A stretch of 64,000 nucleotides of DNA, from the NCBI RefSeq assembly GCF_003182195.1, contig NZ_QGTM01000004.1, positions 140,620-204,619 on the forward strand, given 5' to 3'. The position numbers were made by a program, and so were the translations under genes. The stretch's first letter is position 1. Each line of letters begins with the position of its first letter. Origin of the DNA: Halomonas sp. A11-A. Lineage in GTDB: Bacteria; Pseudomonadota; Gammaproteobacteria; Pseudomonadales; Halomonadaceae. Below, piece after piece: positions 19,394 through 30,528 of this stretch. The notes below the pieces were generated by a model. It saw only the letters and a list, made by a program, of their open reading frames with translations, did no database searches and was not told the DNA's origin.

Positions 19394-19951
19394 TCAGATC
19401 TGCATCAGATCGTGTTCCTTCAGCTCCAGCGTCTTGTCGATCTCGGCGATGTACTTGTCGGTCAGCTTCTGGATCGCGTCCTCGGCCTGGCGCTGCTCGT
19501 CCTCGGTGATCTCCTTCTCCTTGAGCAGGGACTTGAAGTCACCGTTGGCATCGCGGCGCACGTTGCGCACCGCCACCCGGGCGTGCTCGGCCTCGGAGCG
19601 CGCCTGCTTGATGTAGCCCTTGCGGGTCTCCTCGGTGAGCATCGGCATCGGCACGCGGATGTTGTTGCCGGCGGTCGAGGGATTCAGGCCGAGATCGGCG
19701 GCCATGATGGCCTTCTCGACCTTGGGCACCATGCTCTGCTCCCAGGGCACCACCGAGAGGGTACGGGCGTCCTCGATGTTGATGTTGGCCACCTGGTTGA
19801 GCGGCACCTGGCTGCCGTAATACTCCACGGTGACCGCGTCCAGGATGCTGGAGTGGGCGCGCCCGGTACGGATCTTGTTCAGGTTGCCATGCAGCGCTTC
19901 CACGCTCTTCTTCATGCGGGATTCTGCATCTTTCTTGATGTCATTGATCAC
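19394..19951 (-). CDS. frr: Ribosome recycling factor
   Basis: Splits post-termination ribosomes with EF-G. At 185 residues it has the exact family length. The start is a GTG read as [20 protein letters not shown]. Conserved parts include [32 protein letters not shown] and [20 protein letters not shown], followed by the long C-terminal helix. It is 4 bases after the pyrH stop, the standard pyrH-frr pair. Confidence 0.98.
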   Translation of the reverse strand: MINDIKKDAESRMKKSVEALHGNLNKIRTGRAHSSILDAVTVEYYGSQVPLNQVANINIEDARTLSVVPWEQSMVPKVEKAIMAADLGLNPSTAGNNIRVPMPMLTEETRKGYIKQARSEAEHARVAVRNVRRDANGDFKSLLKEKEITEDEQRQAEDAIQKLTDKYIAEIDKTLELKEHDLMQI

Positions 19952-19955
19952 GGTG

Positions 19956-20717
19956 TCAACCTCTGTCTATCAGCGTGCCTTCCTCGCCGCCCACCACCAG
20001 GTTGAGCAGGGCGCCCGGCTTGTTCATGTTGAAGACGCGGACCGGCATGTTATGGTCACGCACCAGGCAGATAGCGGTCAAATCCATGATGCCGAGCTTC
20101 TGGTCCAGGGCATCGTCATAGCTGAGCTGGTCGTACTTGATCGCATCAGCGTGCTTGACCGGGTCCTTGTCGTAGACTCCGTCCACCTTGGTGGCCTTGA
20201 CCACCACGTCGGCGTCGATCTCGATCCCGCGCAGGCAGGCCGCGGAATCGGTGGTAAAGAAGGGATTGCCGGTACCGGCGGAGAACAGTACCACATCCCC
20301 GGAGGTGAGATAGCGGATGGCGGTACGGCGGTCATAGTGCTCCACCACGCCGCTCATAGGGATCGCGGACATCACCCGGGAGCGGATATTGGAACGCTCC
20401 AGGGCGTCGCGCATGGCCAGGGCGTTCATCACCGTGGCCAGCATGCCCATATGGTCACCGGTCACCCGATCCATGCCGGCCTCGTTCAGGGCGGCACCGC
20501 GGAACAGGTTGCCGCCGCCGATCACGATGCCGACCTGCACCCCGATCCCCACCAGCTGGCCGATCTCGAGGGCCATGCGGTCCAGCACCTTGGGGTCGAT
20601 GCCGAAATCGTGCTCGCCCATCAGCGCCTCGCCGGAGAGCTTGAGCAGGATTCGCTTGTACTTCGACTTGTCGGTGCGGGCCTTGGGTGAGGTCTCGACG
20701 TGATCGGATGGGGACAT
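19956..20717 (-). CDS. pyrH: Uridylate kinase
   Basis: Phosphorylates UMP to UDP, is activated by GTP and inhibited by UTP, and is a cytoplasmic hexamer. The 253-residue protein has [22 protein letters not shown], the glycine-rich [12 protein letters not shown], and the nucleotide site STDSAA-type segment [18 protein letters not shown]. About 15 extra N-terminal residues precede the usual start. It lies between tsf and frr in the conserved rpsB-tsf-pyrH-frr order. Confidence 0.98.
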   Translation of the reverse strand: MSPSDHVETSPKARTDKSKYKRILLKLSGEALMGEHDFGIDPKVLDRMALEIGQLVGIGVQVGIVIGGGNLFRGAALNEAGMDRVTGDHMGMLATVMNALAMRDALERSNIRSRVMSAIPMSGVVEHYDRRTAIRYLTSGDVVLFSAGTGNPFFTTDSAACLRGIEIDADVVVKATKVDGVYDKDPVKHADAIKYDQLSYDDALDQKLGIMDLTAICLVRDHNMPVRVFNMNKPGALLNLVVGGEEGTLIDRG

Positions 20718-20754
20718 GGCATCTCTCCTGGGGCATCAGCATTGGCATGGGGGC

Positions 20755-20806
20755 GGCCGGTGCACCGGCCGGATACGCGATGGCGTGCGCTCGCGCGCAC
20801 GCCATC
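20755..20806. other. Two hairpins between tsf and pyrH
   Basis: A 12-base perfect stem (20779-20790 with 20795-20806, loop TCGC) is followed on the pyrH side by the palindrome GGCCGGTGCACCGGCC. There is no U run on the minus strand, so these look like processing or pausing structures in the tsf-pyrH transcript rather than a strong terminator. Confidence 0.5.
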
Positions 20807-20827
20807 ATCCTGCAGGAACCTCTGACC

Positions 20828-21697
20828 TCAGCTGCGCTTGGCCTGTTCCATCACTTCCTTGGCGAAGTCGACCTCTTCCTTCTCGATGCCCTCGCCCACT
20901 TCGAAGCGGGTGAAACCGAGGACCTCGCCGCCGGCCGCCTTGGCGAACTGGGCAACGCTCTGGTCCGGGTTCTTGACGAAGGGCTGCTCGGTCAGGCTGT
21001 TCTCGGCCAGGTACTTCTTCAGGCGGCCCTGGACCATCTTCTCGGCGATCTCGGCGGGCTTGCCGGCCATGTCGGGCTGGGCGAGGATGATGTCCTTCTC
21101 CTTGTCCAGCTGCTCCTGGGGCATGTCCTCGGGGCGCGCGACGGCCGGGTTGATGGCGGCGACGTGCATCGCGATGTCCTTGGCCACTTCGGCGTTGCCG
21201 CCCTTGAGCACGGTCAGCACGCCGATGCGGCCGCCGTGGACGTATTCGCCCACCAGGCCACCCTCGAGGGCGTCGACCACGACGCAGCGACGCACGCCGA
21301 TGTTCTCGCCGATCTTCTGGACCAGCTGCTCGCGAGCGGCTTCCAGATCGCCGGCCATCACGGCGGCCACGTCTTCGTTCTTGGCGGCGAAGAAGGCGTC
21401 GGCGACCTTGTCGGCGAAGGCCTTGAAGTTGTCGTCACGGGCGACGAAGTCGGTCTCGGAGTTGATCTCGACCATCACGCCGTAGCTGCCATCCTCGGCC
21501 ACGCGGGTCACCACGGTGCCCTCGGCGGCGGTGCGGCTGGCCTTCTTTGCGGCCTTGAGGCCGGAGCTCTTGCGCAGGTTCTCGATGGCGACCTCGATGT
21601 CACCGCCGGCCTCGGTGAGGGCCTTCTTGCACTCCATCATGCCGAGTCCGGTACGCTCGCGCAGTTCCTTGACCTGGGAGGCGCTGATAGCTGCCAT
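20828..21697 (-). CDS. tsf: Translation elongation factor Ts
   Basis: Exchanges GDP for GTP on EF-Tu. The 289-residue protein starts [17 protein letters not shown], with the UBA-like N-terminal domain and the [18 protein letters not shown] motif. Then come the dimerisation core ([31 protein letters not shown] segment) and the C-terminal [17 protein letters not shown] part. The ATG at 21697 is preserved by a GAGG site 8 bases upstream; a GTG 9 bases earlier was rejected. It follows rpsB after a 191-base gap holding a hairpin terminator. Confidence 0.98.
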   Translation of the reverse strand: MAAISASQVKELRERTGLGMMECKKALTEAGGDIEVAIENLRKSSGLKAAKKASRTAAEGTVVTRVAEDGSYGVMVEINSETDFVARDDNFKAFADKVADAFFAAKNEDVAAVMAGDLEAAREQLVQKIGENIGVRRCVVVDALEGGLVGEYVHGGRIGVLTVLKGGNAEVAKDIAMHVAAINPAVARPEDMPQEQLDKEKDIILAQPDMAGKPAEIAEKMVQGRLKKYLAENSLTEQPFVKNPDQSVAQFAKAAGGEVLGFTRFEVGEGIEKEEVDFAKEVMEQAKRS

Positions 21698-21769
21698 GGG
21701 GTTCACCTCTGAATCTGTGTGTCAACGGATAGCGGACCCGTCGCTGCGACGAATCCGGCGAATGCTGAG

Positions 21770-21793
21770 AAAAAAGGGGGCCTCGGCCCCCTT
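21770..21793 (-). terminator. Rho-independent terminator or attenuator between rpsB and tsf
   Basis: On the minus strand the stem AAGGGGG/CCCCCTT (loop CCGAGG) is followed directly by six T residues. It lies before tsf in an otherwise co-directional rpsB-tsf unit, so partial termination would lower tsf relative to rpsB. Confidence 0.75.
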
Positions 21794-21826
21794 CTCGTCT
21801 GTCCGGCCGCCGTGGCGCCGACCCGT

Positions 21827-21871
21827 GTGGCGACGGCCACCGTAGCGACGGCCGCCGTGGCGACGGCCACC
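21827..21871. repeat. Three tandem 15 bp units after rpsB
   Basis: Three consecutive copies of GTGGCGACGGCCACC (the middle one GTAGCGACGGCCGCC), each itself a small hairpin (GGTGGCCGTCGCCAC on the minus strand). They lie in the rpsB-tsf transcript just before the terminator. Confidence 0.65.
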
Positions 21872-21888
21872 GAACAGACTAGCCGCGA

Positions 21889-22635
21889 TCACTCGGCGGC
21901 GCTGTCGCTTTCCTGGACGGCTTCGTCGGTGACTTCGACGAACTCGTCGGGACGACCTTCCTTCGCACGGGCGCAGGCGTCGGCGATGGCCTTCACGTAG
22001 ATCTGGATGGCGCGGATGGAGTCATCGTTGCCGGGGATCACGTAGTCGACGCCGTCCGGGTCGGAGTTGGTATCCACCACGCCGATGACCGGGATGCCGA
22101 GCTTGTTCGCCTCGTTGATGGCGATGCGCTCGTGGTCGACGTCGATCACGAACAGGGCGTCGGGCAGGCCACCCATCTCCTTGATACCGCCGATGGAACG
22201 CTCGAGCTTCTCCTGCTCGCGGGTCGCCATCAGGACTTCCTTCTTGGTCAGCTTCTCGAAGGTGCCGTCCTCGCGCATGGTCTCGAGGTCGCGCAGACGC
22301 TTGATGGACTGACGGATGGTCTTGTAGTTGGTCAGCATGCCGCCCAGCCAGCGGTGGTTGACATAGGGCTGACCGGCGCGCCTGGCCTCTTCCTTGATGA
22401 TCTTGCTGGCGCTGCGCTTGGTACCGACGAACATGACCTTGTTGTTGGACGCGGCCATCTTCTCGACCACATCGATGGCCTCGTTCAGGGCCGGCAGGGT
22501 ATGCTCGAGGTTGATGATGTGGATCTTGTTGCGGGCACCAAAGATGAACTTGCTCATCTTCGGGTTCCAGTACTTGGTCTGGTGACCGAAGTGAGCACCT
22601 GCCTTGAGCAGGTCACGCATGTTGACGTGTGCCAT
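21889..22635 (-). CDS. rpsB: 30S ribosomal protein S2
   Basis: Component of the small subunit at the platform and mRNA exit side. The 248-residue protein reads [19 protein letters not shown], with [39 protein letters not shown] and the C-terminal [20 protein letters not shown], all strongly conserved, and an acidic tail. It heads the rpsB-tsf-pyrH-frr unit and is divergent from map, with a leader of about 220 bases that could carry autoregulation by S2 as known in E. coli. Confidence 0.99.
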   Translation of the reverse strand: MAHVNMRDLLKAGAHFGHQTKYWNPKMSKFIFGARNKIHIINLEHTLPALNEAIDVVEKMAASNNKVMFVGTKRSASKIIKEEARRAGQPYVNHRWLGGMLTNYKTIRQSIKRLRDLETMREDGTFEKLTKKEVLMATREQEKLERSIGGIKEMGGLPDALFVIDVDHERIAINEANKLGIPVIGVVDTNSDPDGVDYVIPGNDDSIRAIQIYVKAIADACARAKEGRPDEFVEVTDEAVQESDSAAE

Positions 22636-22866
22636 GGATGACTCCTGGAAAATCGGGTTAGGCCTCCACGCACCCCATGGATCCGACCGCCGAAGCCCTC
22701 TGGAGGAGCCGCGACAGCACCCGGGACCATGTGCCGGTGCATGTGTGTTTTCAAGGCGTTACATTGATTGACGCCACCCCTGTCGCCACATCTCGCATGG
22801 CCCTCACGGCGACGCTTCGACGTGCGTGGGCGGGAAAGGACGGGCGATTGCAGGAAGGCGCGCAGC

Positions 22867-22895
22867 TTTATACCATGGATCATCCGCAAGTTGAA
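22867..22895 (-). promoter_or_regulatory. Probable rpsB promoter in the rpsB-map divergent region
   Basis: On the minus strand, TTCAAC (22890-22895), a 17-base spacer, then TATAAA (22867-22872). Transcripts would start near 22860, leaving a leader of about 225 bases before rpsB. The plus strand of the same spot has a weaker TTGCAG/TATACC pair (15-base spacer) that could serve map. The rest of 22636-22933 shows no gene. Confidence 0.5.
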
Positions 22896-22933
22896 GTCGC
22901 CCGGGCGACCCCACCCCCCACCCTCGAGATTCC

Positions 22934-23725
22934 ATGAACGTACCCATCAAGACGCCCGACGAGATCGAGAAGATGCGCGAGGCGGGCCGTCAGGCCGCCA
23001 GCGTGATCGAGATGATCACCCCCCATGTGACGGCCGGCATCACCACCGGCGAGATCGACCGCCGCTGCCACGACTATATCGTCGACGTGCTCGGCTCCAC
23101 CCCGGCCCCGCTGAATTACCACGGCTTCCCCAAGTCGGTCTGCACCTCCATCAACCACGTGGTGTGCCACGGCATTCCGGATGATGCCAAGAAGCTCAAG
23201 AAGGGCGACATCATGAACCTGGACATCACCGTAAAGACCGCCGACGGCTACCACGGCGACTCCAGCGTGATGTTCGTGATCGGCGAGACCATCCAGGGCG
23301 AGCGCCTGTGCCGCGTCACCCAGGAGTGCCTCTACCGCAGCATCGCCCTGGTGCGCCCGGGCGTGCGCCTCTCCGCGCTGGCCCGCGCCATCCAGAGCCA
23401 CGCCGAGGCCAGCGGCTACTCGGTGGTGCGCGACTTCTGCGGCCACGGCATCGGCGCCGGCTTCCACGAGGAGCCCCAGGTGCTGCACTACGACGGCTAT
23501 GCCCCCGAGGCGGACATCGCCCTCGAGGCCGGCATGTGCTTCACCATCGAGCCGATGATCAACGTCGGCGACCCCCGCACCAAGGTGCTGCGCGACGGCT
23601 GGACCGCGGTGACCCGCGACCGCAGCCTCTCCGCCCAGTGGGAGCACACCCTGCTGGTGACCGAGACCGGCGTCGAGGTGCTCACCGCACGCCGCGACGA
23701 AGACCTCTCCTTCCTGGAGCGCTGA
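22934..23725 (+). CDS. map: Type I methionine aminopeptidase
   Basis: Removes the initiator methionine from new proteins in the cytoplasm. The 263-residue pita-bread protein has MNVPIKTPDEIEKMREAGR at its start. The five metal ligands are visible: the two aspartates in MNLDITVKTADGYHGDSS, the His in FCGHGIGAGFHEEP, and the glutamates in FTIEPMIN and QWEHTLLVTETGVEVLT. It starts the plus-strand run and is 4 bases before glnD, suggesting an operon, as in pseudomonads. Confidence 0.98.
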   Translation: MNVPIKTPDEIEKMREAGRQAASVIEMITPHVTAGITTGEIDRRCHDYIVDVLGSTPAPLNYHGFPKSVCTSINHVVCHGIPDDAKKLKKGDIMNLDITVKTADGYHGDSSVMFVIGETIQGERLCRVTQECLYRSIALVRPGVRLSALARAIQSHAEASGYSVVRDFCGHGIGAGFHEEPQVLHYDGYAPEADIALEAGMCFTIEPMINVGDPRTKVLRDGWTAVTRDRSLSAQWEHTLLVTETGVEVLTARRDEDLSFLER

Positions 23726-23729
23726 GCCG

Positions 23730-26414
23730 ATGCTGCTCCACCACTACCGCTTCGCCCCCGACGAGAGCCTGTTCGACGTCGAGGCGTTTCGCGCCGAGCT
23801 CGCCGGCAGCCGCTCGCCCATCGCCCCCTTCAAGGCGGCGCTGCGCGAGATCCAGGCCCGGCTCGACGCGCGCTTCCGGAGCGGCGCCGACATCCGCGAC
23901 CTGATCCACGGTCGCGCCTGGTGCCTCGACCGGCTGCTGGCGGTGGCCTGGGAACAGCATGAGTGGCCCCCGGGCGAGGGAGTCGCGCTGCTCGCCGTGG
24001 GCGGCTACGGCCGCGGCGAGCTGCACCCCCACTCCGACGTCGACCTGCTGCTGCTGCTCGAGCAGGACGACGACGCCCCCTACCGGGAGTCGCTGACCGC
24101 CTTCATCACCTTCCTGTGGGACATCGGCCTGGAGATCGGCCACAGCGTGCGCTCGCTCTCCGACTGCGAGCGCGAGGCAGAGGCCGACGTCACGGTGATC
24201 ACCAACCTGCTGGAGAGCCGCACCATCGCCGGCCCCGAGCGGCTGCGCGAGGCGATGAAGGCGCGCCTCGCCCCCGACCGGCTGTGGCCCGCCGACCGCT
24301 TCTTCGAGGCCAAGTGGCAGGAGCAGATCAGCCGCCACCATCGCTTCAACAACTCCGAGTACCACCTGGAGCCCAACCTCAAGAGCTCCCCCGGGGGCCT
24401 GCGCGACATCCAGATGATCGGCTGGGTGGCCAAGCGCCACTTCGGCAGCCAGCGCTACGAGGACCTGGTCGCCAACGGGTTCATGAACGACGCCGAACTG
24501 CGCATCCTCAGCCAGGGCCAGGCCTTCCTCTGGCAGGTGCGCTACGCCCTGCACATGCTCACCGGCCGCGCCGAGGACCGTCTGCAGTTCGACTACCAGC
24601 GCACCATCGCCGAGCTGTTCGGCTTCCGCGACACCCCCGAGCGGCTGGCCGTCGAGCAGTTCATGAAGCGCTACTACCGCCACGTGACGGCGCTGGCCGG
24701 CCTCAACGACATGCTGCTGCAGCACTTCGACGAGGCGATCCTGCACGCCGGCGAGGCGCTCGAGACCACCCCGCTCAACGACCGCTTCGAGATCCGCGGC
24801 GGCTACATCCAGGCGCGCTCGCGCACCGTCTTTCGCGACCGGCCCGCGGCGCTGCTGGAGCTCTTCCTGCTGATGGCCGAGCACCCCGAGATCGAGGGGG
24901 TGCGCGCCGACACCATCCGCCTTATCCGCGACCACCGCCACCTGATCGACGACCTCTACCGCGACGACGTGCGCCACCAGAGCCTGTTCATGGCGCTGCT
25001 GCGCTCCGGCGGCAACGTGGCGCGCCAGCTCAGGCGCATGAACCGCTACGGGGTGCTCGGCAAGTACCTGCCGGAGTTCGGCCGCGCCGTGGGCCTGATG
25101 CAGCACGATCTCTTCCACATCTATACCGTGGACGCCCATACCCTGCGCCTGCTGAAGTTCATTCACGGCTTCCGCAAGCCCGAGGCCCGCGAGACCTTCC
25201 CGGTGGCCGCCAACCTGATCCACCAGCTGCCCAAGCTGGAGCTGCTGTGGATCGCCGGCCTCTATCACGACATCGGCAAGGGGCGCGGCGGCGACCACTC
25301 GCTCCTCGGCGCCCGGGACGTCGAGGTCTTCGCCGAGCGCCACGGCCTCTCGACCCGCGACACCCGCCTGGTGAGCTGGCTGGTGGAGCACCACCTGACG
25401 ATGTCGATGGTGGCCCAGAAGCGTGACACCACCGACCCCGACGTGATCGCCGATTTCGCCCGCCTGGTAGGCGACGAGACCCGCCTCGACTACCTCTACG
25501 TGCTCACCGTGGCCGACATCAACGCCACCAACCCGACGCTGTGGAACGGCTGGCGTGCCTCGCTGCTGCGCCAGCTCCACGCCGAGACCAAGCGCGCCCT
25601 GCGCCGCGGGCTCGAGAACCCCCTGGAGCGCAACGACTGGGTCAACGAGACCCGCGACGAGGCGCTCTCGCTGCTCGCCGCGGTGGGGGCCGACATGGCA
25701 AGCGTGGAGCGCCTGTGGGAGTCGTTGGGCGAGGAGTACTTCCTGCAGTACGCGCCCAGCGAGATCGCCTGGCAGACCCAGGGCATCCTCGCCCACGGCG
25801 GCAGCCCGCTGCCGCTGATCCTGATCAGCGCCCCGGCCGAGGACATGCCCGAGGGCGGCACCAAGGTGTTCATCCACACCCGCTCGGTGGACGACCTCTT
25901 CGCCGCCACCGCCGCCGCCCTGGACCAGCTCGGCCTCTCGATCCACGACGCCCGAATCGCCACCTCGAGCAACGACTGGACCCTCAACACCTTCATCGTG
26001 CTGGATGACCAGGGCCAGGCGATCCGCGACCCAGCGCGCCTCGAGGAGATCCGCGCCCACCTGGTGGAGGAGCTCGACGATCCGGACGACTACCCCGAGA
26101 TCGTCACCCGCCACACCCCGCGCCAGCTGCGCCACTTCCGGGTTCCCACCGAGGTGATCATCGAGCAGGACCCGGCCAACGAGCGCACCCTGCTGGAGCT
26201 GATCGCCCCGGATCGCCCCGGCCTGCTGGCCCGGGTGGGGCGCATCTTCATGGAGCAGGACATCGCGCTGTCCGCGGCCAAGATCGCCACCCTGGGCGAG
26301 AAGGTGGAGGACGTCTTCTTCATCACCGACAAGGCCGGCCGGCCCCTCACCGACCCGGAGCGCCAGGCGCGCCTGCGCAAGCGGCTGGTAGAGGTGCTGG
26401 ATGTCTCCGGCTGA
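23730..26414 (+). CDS. glnD: Bifunctional uridylyltransferase/uridylyl-removing enzyme
   Basis: Senses glutamine and adds or removes UMP on PII proteins, setting the nitrogen response. The 894-residue protein has the nucleotidyltransferase signature LLAVGGYGRGELHPHSDVDL near residue 86 and a central PII-UT domain. The HD hydrolase domain follows (IAGLYHDIGKGRGGDHS, near residue 507), then two C-terminal ACT domains (LILISAPAEDMPEGGTKVFI and LLELIAPDRPGLLARVGRIF). All domains are intact. It lies between map and dapC. Confidence 0.98.
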   Translation: MLLHHYRFAPDESLFDVEAFRAELAGSRSPIAPFKAALREIQARLDARFRSGADIRDLIHGRAWCLDRLLAVAWEQHEWPPGEGVALLAVGGYGRGELHPHSDVDLLLLLEQDDDAPYRESLTAFITFLWDIGLEIGHSVRSLSDCEREAEADVTVITNLLESRTIAGPERLREAMKARLAPDRLWPADRFFEAKWQEQISRHHRFNNSEYHLEPNLKSSPGGLRDIQMIGWVAKRHFGSQRYEDLVANGFMNDAELRILSQGQAFLWQVRYALHMLTGRAEDRLQFDYQRTIAELFGFRDTPERLAVEQFMKRYYRHVTALAGLNDMLLQHFDEAILHAGEALETTPLNDRFEIRGGYIQARSRTVFRDRPAALLELFLLMAEHPEIEGVRADTIRLIRDHRHLIDDLYRDDVRHQSLFMALLRSGGNVARQLRRMNRYGVLGKYLPEFGRAVGLMQHDLFHIYTVDAHTLRLLKFIHGFRKPEARETFPVAANLIHQLPKLELLWIAGLYHDIGKGRGGDHSLLGARDVEVFAERHGLSTRDTRLVSWLVEHHLTMSMVAQKRDTTDPDVIADFARLVGDETRLDYLYVLTVADINATNPTLWNGWRASLLRQLHAETKRALRRGLENPLERNDWVNETRDEALSLLAAVGADMASVERLWESLGEEYFLQYAPSEIAWQTQGILAHGGSPLPLILISAPAEDMPEGGTKVFIHTRSVDDLFAATAAALDQLGLSIHDARIATSSNDWTLNTFIVLDDQGQAIRDPARLEEIRAHLVEELDDPDDYPEIVTRHTPRQLRHFRVPTEVIIEQDPANERTLLELIAPDRPGLLARVGRIFMEQDIALSAAKIATLGEKVEDVFFITDKAGRPLTDPERQARLRKRLVEVLDVSG

Positions 26415-26437
26415 GGTCATAAGCCACGTGCAGAGGC

Positions 26438-26553
26438 ACTCGGGGCTGATCCGTCGACAGGTCTGCGAGGAGGCGCTGTGAATACTTCCCTGTACGCTAC
26501 CGACGCCATCCCTGGCGTAGGACCTCCTCTTCGACCTGTCCCCGGCGCCCCTC
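26438..26553 (+). repeat. Structured dispersed element, copy 4
   Basis: Family consensus copy between glnD and the dapC promoter, in the same orientation as both genes. Outer stem CGACAGGTC/GACCTGTCCCCGG, middle stem GAGGAGG/CCTCCTC, inner hairpin ACGCCA-tccc-TGGCGT, and the bulge GCTGTGAATACTTCCCTGTA plus CGCTAC. Confidence 0.85.
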
Positions 26554-26569
26554 CTGCATGGCCTCGCGT

Positions 26570-26598
26570 TTGAGGCCTTCTGCGGCCTTCCCTATAAT
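26570..26598 (+). promoter_or_regulatory. Strong sigma-70 promoter of the dapC cluster
   Basis: TTGAGG (26570-26575), a 17-base spacer, then a perfect TATAAT (26593-26598). The predicted start near 26605 leaves a leader of about 59 bases before the dapC ATG. It begins only 17 bases after the end of the structured repeat. Confidence 0.7.
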
Positions 26599-26663
26599 CA
26601 AGCCCCCTCCGCTCATGACAACGACGCCCGAGGCCACGGCCGGCGAGGCGCGCCTGGATACCC

Positions 26664-27917
26664 ATGAACCCCGATCTCGACGCCCTCAAGCCCTACCCCT
26701 TCGAGAAGCTGGCTGCCCTCAAGGCCGGCGTGACGCCCCCCGAGGGCCTGGCCCACGTGCCGCTGACCATCGGCGAACCCCAGCACGCCCCCTACCCCGC
26801 GGCGCTGGCCACCCTGGTCGAGCACCAGGCCGAGTTCGCCCGCTACCCGGCCACCGCGGGACTGCCCGAGCTGCGCGAGGCGATCGGCGTCTGGGCCACG
26901 CGGCGCTTCGGGCTCGCGGGGCTCGACCCCGAGCGCCAGGTGCTGCCGGTCAACGGCACCCGGGAGGCGATCTTCGCCTTCGTCCAGGCCGCACTCGACC
27001 GCACCCGCCCGGCCCGGGTGGCGATGCCCAACCCCTTCTACCAGATCTACGAGGGGGCCACCCTACTCGCCGGCGGCGAGCCGCTCTACCTCGACTGCAC
27101 CGCCGAGAGCTGCTTTCGCCCCGACTTCGATGCCGTGCCCGCCGCGACCTGGCAAGAGGTGCAGATCCTCTTTCTCTGCTCGCCGGGCAACCCCACCGGG
27201 GCGGTGACGCCCCTCGACGAGTTCCAGAAGCTGATCGCGCTGGCCGACGAGCATGACTTCATTATCGCCTCGGACGAGTGCTACTCGGAGCTCTACCTGG
27301 ACGAGGCCGCCCCGCCGCCGGGGCTGCTTCAGGCCTGCGCGGCGCTCGGGCGCCACGACTACCGGCGCTGCCTGGTGTTCCACTCGCTCTCCAAGCGCTC
27401 CAACCTGCCGGGGCTGCGCTCCGGCTTCGTGGCAGGCAGTGCCGAGCTGATCGCTCCCTTCAAGCGCTACCGCACCTACCACGGCTGCGCCATGGCCCTG
27501 CCCGTGCAGCGAGCCTCGATCACCGCCTGGAACGACGAGGCCCACGTGCGCGCCAACCGCGACGCCTACCGCGAGAAGTTCGCCGCGGTGACCGAGATCC
27601 TCGCCCCGGTCATGGACTTCCCCGCCCCGGAGGCGAGCTTCTACCTGTGGCCGGCGGTGCCCGGCGGCGACGACGAGGCCTTCACCCGGGCGCTCTACGC
27701 CGAGGAGCACGTCAGCGTGCTGCCCGGTAGCTATATGGGTCGTCCCGCTGCCGACGACAGGATGGGTCGTCCCGCTACCGTCGACGGGATGGGTCGTCCA
27801 GGCGCCAACGGCACCAACCCCGGCAGCGGCAGGGTCCGTCTGGCGCTGGTGGCCGAGGTCGACGCCACGGTCGAGGCGGCCCGGCGGATTCGCCGATTCA
27901 TCGAGAGGAGAGGCTGA
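26664..27917 (+). CDS. dapC: Succinyldiaminopimelate transaminase
   Basis: PLP enzyme of the succinylase branch of diaminopimelate and lysine synthesis. At 417 residues it is somewhat longer than usual. It starts MNPDLDALKPYPFEKLAALK, with LFLCSPGNPTGAV, the ASDECYSELY aspartate/tyrosine pair and the PLP lysine in FHSLSKRSNLPGLRSGF. After LPGSY it carries an unusual insert made of three 9-residue repeats (MGRPAADDR, MGRPATVDG, MGRPGANGT) before the conserved NPGSGRVRLALVA. The frame stays open, so the protein is probably functional with an enlarged loop. It is followed at once by the ArsC-like gene (overlap TGATG). Confidence 0.93.
   Translation: MNPDLDALKPYPFEKLAALKAGVTPPEGLAHVPLTIGEPQHAPYPAALATLVEHQAEFARYPATAGLPELREAIGVWATRRFGLAGLDPERQVLPVNGTREAIFAFVQAALDRTRPARVAMPNPFYQIYEGATLLAGGEPLYLDCTAESCFRPDFDAVPAATWQEVQILFLCSPGNPTGAVTPLDEFQKLIALADEHDFIIASDECYSELYLDEAAPPPGLLQACAALGRHDYRRCLVFHSLSKRSNLPGLRSGFVAGSAELIAPFKRYRTYHGCAMALPVQRASITAWNDEAHVRANRDAYREKFAAVTEILAPVMDFPAPEASFYLWPAVPGGDDEAFTRALYAEEHVSVLPGSYMGRPAADDRMGRPATVDGMGRPGANGTNPGSGRVRLALVAEVDATVEAARRIRRFIERRG
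27735..27815 (+). repeat. In-frame 3 x 27 bp minisatellite in dapC
   Basis: Three tandem units start with ATGGGTCGTCC at 27735, 27762 and 27789. The unit length is a multiple of three, so copy-number change would add or remove nine residues without breaking the frame. Confidence 0.85.
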
Positions 27918-28261
27918 TGTTCACCCTGTACGGCATCAAGAACTGCGATACCTGCCGCCGCGCCCGCAAGGCGATGGACGGCTCCGGCATCCCCTACCAG
28001 TTCCACGACCTGCGCGAGGATGGCCTCTCCGCGGCCCTGCTCGAACACCTGCTCGAGAAGGTGCCGGTGGTCGAGGCCCTCAACAAGCGCAGCACCACCT
28101 GGCGCAACCTCCCGGACGAGCAGAAGCAGGGGGTGGACGCCAACAGCGCCCGCGAGCTGCTGCTCGCCCACCCCACCCTGCTCAAGCGCCCGCTGCTCGA
28201 CACCGGCGATGCGATCCTCGTCGGCTACCGGGACGGCGACTATGACGCCCTGAGCGGCTAG
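27917..28261 (+). CDS. ArsC/Spx-family thioredoxin-fold protein (YffB-like)
   Basis: A 114-residue protein with the arsenate reductase/Spx fold. The N-terminal MFTLYGIKNCDTCRRARKAM has a CxxC pair where ArsC has its catalytic cysteine. LLKRPLLDTGDAILVGY near the C-terminus is the conserved RP strand of the family. The start codon overlaps the dapC stop, with GAGGAGAGG before it. YffB homologues in E. coli and pseudomonads sit beside dapE or dapD, so a tie to the lysine pathway is plausible, but its reaction is not known to me. A true arsenate reductase is less likely without ars genes nearby. Confidence 0.88.
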   Translation: MFTLYGIKNCDTCRRARKAMDGSGIPYQFHDLREDGLSAALLEHLLEKVPVVEALNKRSTTWRNLPDEQKQGVDANSARELLLAHPTLLKRPLLDTGDAILVGYRDGDYDALSG

Positions 28262-28336
28262 GCCATCCGAACACGCGGCGGCCGCCCCGGCGGCACGCCT
28301 ACCACCCGTATACGCCACCTCCACAAGGACACAGAC

Positions 28337-30521
<2,185 letters not shown>

Positions 30522-30528
30522 GGCCGAC

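Noticed and set aside
26664..27917. dapC as a damaged gene because of the repeated insert
   Set aside because: The frame is open, the PLP and substrate motifs and the C-terminal block are intact, and the insert is a multiple of 3.
27917..28261. Arsenate reductase of an ars operon
   Set aside because: No arsB, arsR or acr3 gene is nearby and the gene is embedded in the dap cluster; the YffB-like subfamily fits better.
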